The position numbers and the translations under genes were made by a program. The notes under the pieces were generated by a model. The model was not told the origin of the DNA. It saw only the letters and a list, made by a program, of their open reading frames with translations, and searched no databases. A stretch of 52,900 bases of DNA from JBOFEH01 sp051650265 (lineage in GTDB: Bacteria > Bacillota > Clostridia > Lachnospirales > Cellulosilyticaceae): assembly GCA_051650265.1 (NCBI GenBank), contig JBOFIR010000024.1, forward strand, positions 1 to 52,900. The letters run 5' to 3'. This document shows, piece after piece, positions 50,761-52,900 of this stretch (within the stretch, counting starts at the first letter, position 1; every line of letters starts with the position of its first letter).

Positions 50761-51550
50761 ACCAATTACATCCTATACTCAATATCTCAAAAGCCAAAAG
50801 AACCGTAAAAGAAATATCTTTTTATGGCAGTTAGGAATTATTGTAGGATTTGTTGTGTTGTGGGAGGTGCTTGCAAGAATAGGTGTAATCAATACCTTCC
50901 TACTTAGTAGCCCTAGTGCGATCTATGCATTATTTCTACAGTATGTGAAAGATGGAAGCCTTTTCTTGCATATTGGCATTTCCGTTTGGGAAACGATTCT
51001 AGGATTTTTCTTTGGAACAGTACTAGGACTCATTGTTGCTATTGGTCTTTGGTGGTCAGAGAAGGCTGCTAAGATCTGCGATCCTTTCTTGGTTGTACTC
51101 AATGCACTTCCTAAAACTGCATTAGCACCTATTATCATTGTATGGGCAGGTGCAGGGATTAGAGGGATTGTGGTCATCGCCATTACAATCTCCATCGTGA
51201 GTACGATTCTATCAGCTTATAATTATTTTAAAAATATAGAAGAAGAAAAAATACAGATGCTTCGAAGCTTTGGGGCGAATAAATGGCAGATCCTTACTAA
51301 ACTAATCTTACCAGCCAATATAGGGAACATCCTCAACATTGTTAAAATTAATATAGGTTTATCTTGGGTAGGTGTTATTGTTGGAGAGTTCTTAGTCTCT
51401 AGGGCAGGGATTGGTTATTTGATTGTTTATGGTGGTCAGGTCTTTAGACTTGATTTGGTTATGATGGGCGTGGTTGTATTAGGTATATGTGCGCTTATTA
51501 TGTATCAAGGTATTAGTTTGATTGAGAAATTATATCGCTCTAATAGGTAA
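50747..51550 (+). CDS. ABC transporter permease (nitrate/sulfonate/taurine type)
   Basis: A 267-residue membrane protein with about six spans and the EAA-type coupling loop (EEEKIQMLRSFGANKWQIL, about 161-179). The LLSSPSAIYALF stretch is typical of SsuC/TauC. It overlaps the ATPase gene and lies 70 bases before the binding protein. Confidence 0.93.
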   Translation: MRRNKPITSYTQYLKSQKNRKRNIFLWQLGIIVGFVVLWEVLARIGVINTFLLSSPSAIYALFLQYVKDGSLFLHIGISVWETILGFFFGTVLGLIVAIGLWWSEKAAKICDPFLVVLNALPKTALAPIIIVWAGAGIRGIVVIAITISIVSTILSAYNYFKNIEEEKIQMLRSFGANKWQILTKLILPANIGNILNIVKINIGLSWVGVIVGEFLVSRAGIGYLIVYGGQVFRLDLVMMGVVVLGICALIMYQGISLIEKLYRSNR

Positions 51551-51620
51551 CAAACAATGCTTGGTCTGCTTAAGATATAGTAATAGCTGTAAAAAGTATC
51601 CAGAAAAGATAGGTGATGAC

Positions 51621-52643
51621 ATGAAAAAGCTTAAGAGCTTATTGGTAGGGATTGTAGCAACCGCACTTGCAGTGATGGGTGTAGGTTGCAGTTCAAATAC
51701 ACAAGATTTACAAAAGATCAAACTTGCTGAAGTAACACACTCTGTATTTTATGCACCTCAATATGTTGCACTAGAACAAGGATATTTTAAGGATGAGGGA
51801 TTAGCGGTTGAACTTATTGGTGCACAAGGTGCAGATAAGACGATGGCAGCACTGCTCTCAGGAGAAGTACAAATTGGGCTAATGGGGCCTGAAGCTTCTA
51901 TTTATGTATATAACCAAGGAAGTAAAGACTATGCGATTTCTTTTGCACAACTTACAAAGAGAGATGGGAGTTTTTTAGTCAGTCGTACAGACGAGAAGAA
52001 CTTTGATTTTAACACATTAAAAGGAAAAGAATTAATTGGTGGTCGTAAAGGCGGCGTGCCAGAGATGACTTTAGAATATGTACTCAAAAATAATGGACTA
52101 ACATTAGGTACAAATAAAGATGCAGGAGAGGTCAATGTGAGAACAGATGTACAGTTTGCTGTGATGGCAGGCGCATTTACTGGTGGTGAAGGTGATTATG
52201 TAACTTTGTTTGAACCAGCAGCTACTGCATTAGAAAAAGAAGGTAAGGGTTATGTTGTTGCATCTATTGGCCAAGAATCAGGAGAGATTCCTTATACAGC
52301 ATATTGTACATTAGGAAGCTATATGGATAAAAATAGTGATACAGTTCAAAAATTTACGAATGCAGTTTATAAAGGGCAACTTTTTGTAGAACAAAATACA
52401 CCTGAAGCTATTGCGAAGATTATAGCACCTCAGTTCCCAGAACTCAGTCTTGAAGATTTGACAGCAGTTGTTAAACGTTATAAAGATATTGATGCATGGT
52501 GTCAAACACCAGTCCTTCAAGAACAAAGCCTCAATAAACTCATGGATGTGATGACACTTGCAGGTGAACTTGACCAAAAACCAGAGTATAGCAAGATTGT
52601 AACGACGAAATTTGCAGAAACAGCTATGAAACAAGTTAAGTAA
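51621..52643 (+). CDS. ABC transporter substrate-binding lipoprotein (NMT1/SsuA-like)
   Basis: A 340-residue lipoprotein: basic start, hydrophobic core, lipid-attachment C23 in VMGVGCSS. The body follows the NMT1/THI5-SsuA family (FYAPQYVALEQGYFKDEGL, then GADKTMAALLSGEVQIGLMGPEA). Family substrates include sulfonates, nitrate, bicarbonate and thiamine precursors; none can be chosen. No TPP riboswitch is seen before the operon. ATG 51621 has AGGTGATG ahead. A terminator follows. Confidence 0.9.
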   Translation: MKKLKSLLVGIVATALAVMGVGCSSNTQDLQKIKLAEVTHSVFYAPQYVALEQGYFKDEGLAVELIGAQGADKTMAALLSGEVQIGLMGPEASIYVYNQGSKDYAISFAQLTKRDGSFLVSRTDEKNFDFNTLKGKELIGGRKGGVPEMTLEYVLKNNGLTLGTNKDAGEVNVRTDVQFAVMAGAFTGGEGDYVTLFEPAATALEKEGKGYVVASIGQESGEIPYTAYCTLGSYMDKNSDTVQKFTNAVYKGQLFVEQNTPEAIAKIIAPQFPELSLEDLTAVVKRYKDIDAWCQTPVLQEQSLNKLMDVMTLAGELDQKPEYSKIVTTKFAETAMKQVK

Positions 52644-52653
52644 TAAAGAAAAT

Positions 52654-52703
52654 AAAGGCGTACTTCCTAAGCATATCAAGGCTTAGCGGGGTGCGTCTTT
52701 TAA
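52654..52703 (+). terminator. Two-part hairpin terminator
   Basis: An outer stem (AAAGGCGTAC, 52654-52663, with GTGCGTCTTT, 52691-52700, two G-T pairs) encloses an inner stem CTAAGC/GCTTAG (52667-52672, 52681-52686). T residues follow. Confidence 0.75.
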
Positions 52704-52729
52704 AATTTAAAAAAAGTAAATAAAAGGTG

Positions 52730-52758
52730 TTGACTTATGTCGTACTATAGTGCATAAT
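52730..52758 (+). promoter_or_regulatory. Strong promoter with UP-element, probably of an rRNA operon
   Basis: TTGACT (52730-52735), exactly 17 bases, CATAAT (52753-52758), preceded by a nearly pure A/T stretch (52699-52725) like an UP-element. No coding sequence follows within the window. Confidence 0.65.
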
Positions 52759-52764
52759 AAGACA

Positions 52765-52900
52765 AGTCAGCGGCACACAAACACCGCAAGACACACAAAC
52801 AAATGAACATTGAAAATAAAATAGTAACCATAAAACCAGTTGATTCTTGAGAAGAACACAGTTCTTCACAAGTCAGTACTTACTATAAGAGTACAAAACA
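52765..52900 (+). other. Probable 5' leader of an rRNA operon (16S gene outside window)
   Basis: Gene-free. It contains GAACATTGAAAATA (52805-52818), similar to the boxA-type leader of Firmicutes rRNA operons, and a hairpin CTTGAGAAGAAC-ACA-GTTCTTCACAAG (52847-52873) that could be part of the pre-16S processing region. The conserved start of 16S rRNA is not reached. Identity is inferred from promoter and leader features. Confidence 0.5.

Noticed and set aside
1..52900. CRISPR arrays, transposons, integrases, toxin-antitoxin pairs or restriction systems.
   Set aside because: No regularly spaced repeats, no transposase or recombinase motifs and no such gene pairs were found on either strand by reading the sequence and proteins.

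Overview
This is an AT-rich (roughly 40 % G+C by eye) chromosomal window from a motile, probably spore-forming Firmicute of the Clostridia. The evidence is a FabT/FabK-type fatty-acid operon, BofA-like and YyaC-like sporulation proteins, a single short flagellin with a FliS-like chaperone, purine-rich Shine-Dalgarno sequences, and GTG/TTG starts. The gene families resemble the Lachnospirales (Cellulosilyticum-like), but that placement is inference. No transposase, phage, CRISPR array, tRNA or rRNA gene is visible. Most genes lie on the + strand.

Layout. 1-6.8 kb: two overlapping Rrf2-type regulators and metY, then (convergent) a DUF305 protein, a DUF4438/NhaC-antiporter pair, and an unknown protein with proA. 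6.8-8.1 kb: a CorC/HlyC-type membrane protein on the minus strand. 8.3-12.5 kb: a flagellar unit (large FliK-like helical-repeat protein, 37-aa coupled ORF, FliS-like protein, flagellin) behind a sigma-28-like promoter. 12.7-14.4 kb: AI-2E-type exporter, DUF2508 and BofA-like genes; the ribosome-binding site of the last lies in a perfect inverted repeat. 14.44-14.67 kb: a gene-free cluster of DnaA-box-like sequences with an AT-rich core. 14.8-19 kb: unknown genes including a zinc-site-less M1-peptidase relative and a flavodoxin/SCP2 fusion, then a HIT protein. 19-27.2 kb: asnB (-), murG, a cytoplasmic chemoreceptor, pyrG, an ABC-F protein (-) and a DUF5658 membrane protein (-).

27.3-37.2 kb is a complete type II fatty-acid synthesis operon: fabT-fabH-acpP-fabK-fabD-fabG-fabF-accB-fabZ-accC-accD-accA. 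Acetyl-CoA carboxylase makes malonyl-CoA, FabD loads it on ACP, FabH starts chains, and FabF/FabG/FabZ/FabK elongate. The repressor gene fabT comes first. Palindromes of the type ACTTTGA-N3-TCAAAGT lie downstream of its promoter (two abutting copies) and again before fabD, which predicts self-limited control with a second point inside the operon.

37.2-49.9 kb: a small HMA-like protein, mtnN, pgi, a NiaR-type regulator followed by a PfoR-like EIIC membrane protein whose promoter holds a CTGTC-TT-GACAG palindrome, yyaC (-), a three-part protein (degenerate JAB/JAMM domain, one membrane span, LysM), glgA, and a YkvI/DUF5711/CvpA run. 50-52.6 kb: an ABC importer of the NMT1/nitrate-taurine type. 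The window ends in what looks like the promoter and leader of an rRNA operon whose 16S gene would start just outside.

No clear new defence or mobile system was found. The best leads are the DnaA-box cluster, the JAB-TM-LysM protein, the NiaR-site/EIIC pairing, and the hairpin over the bofA-like ribosome-binding site.
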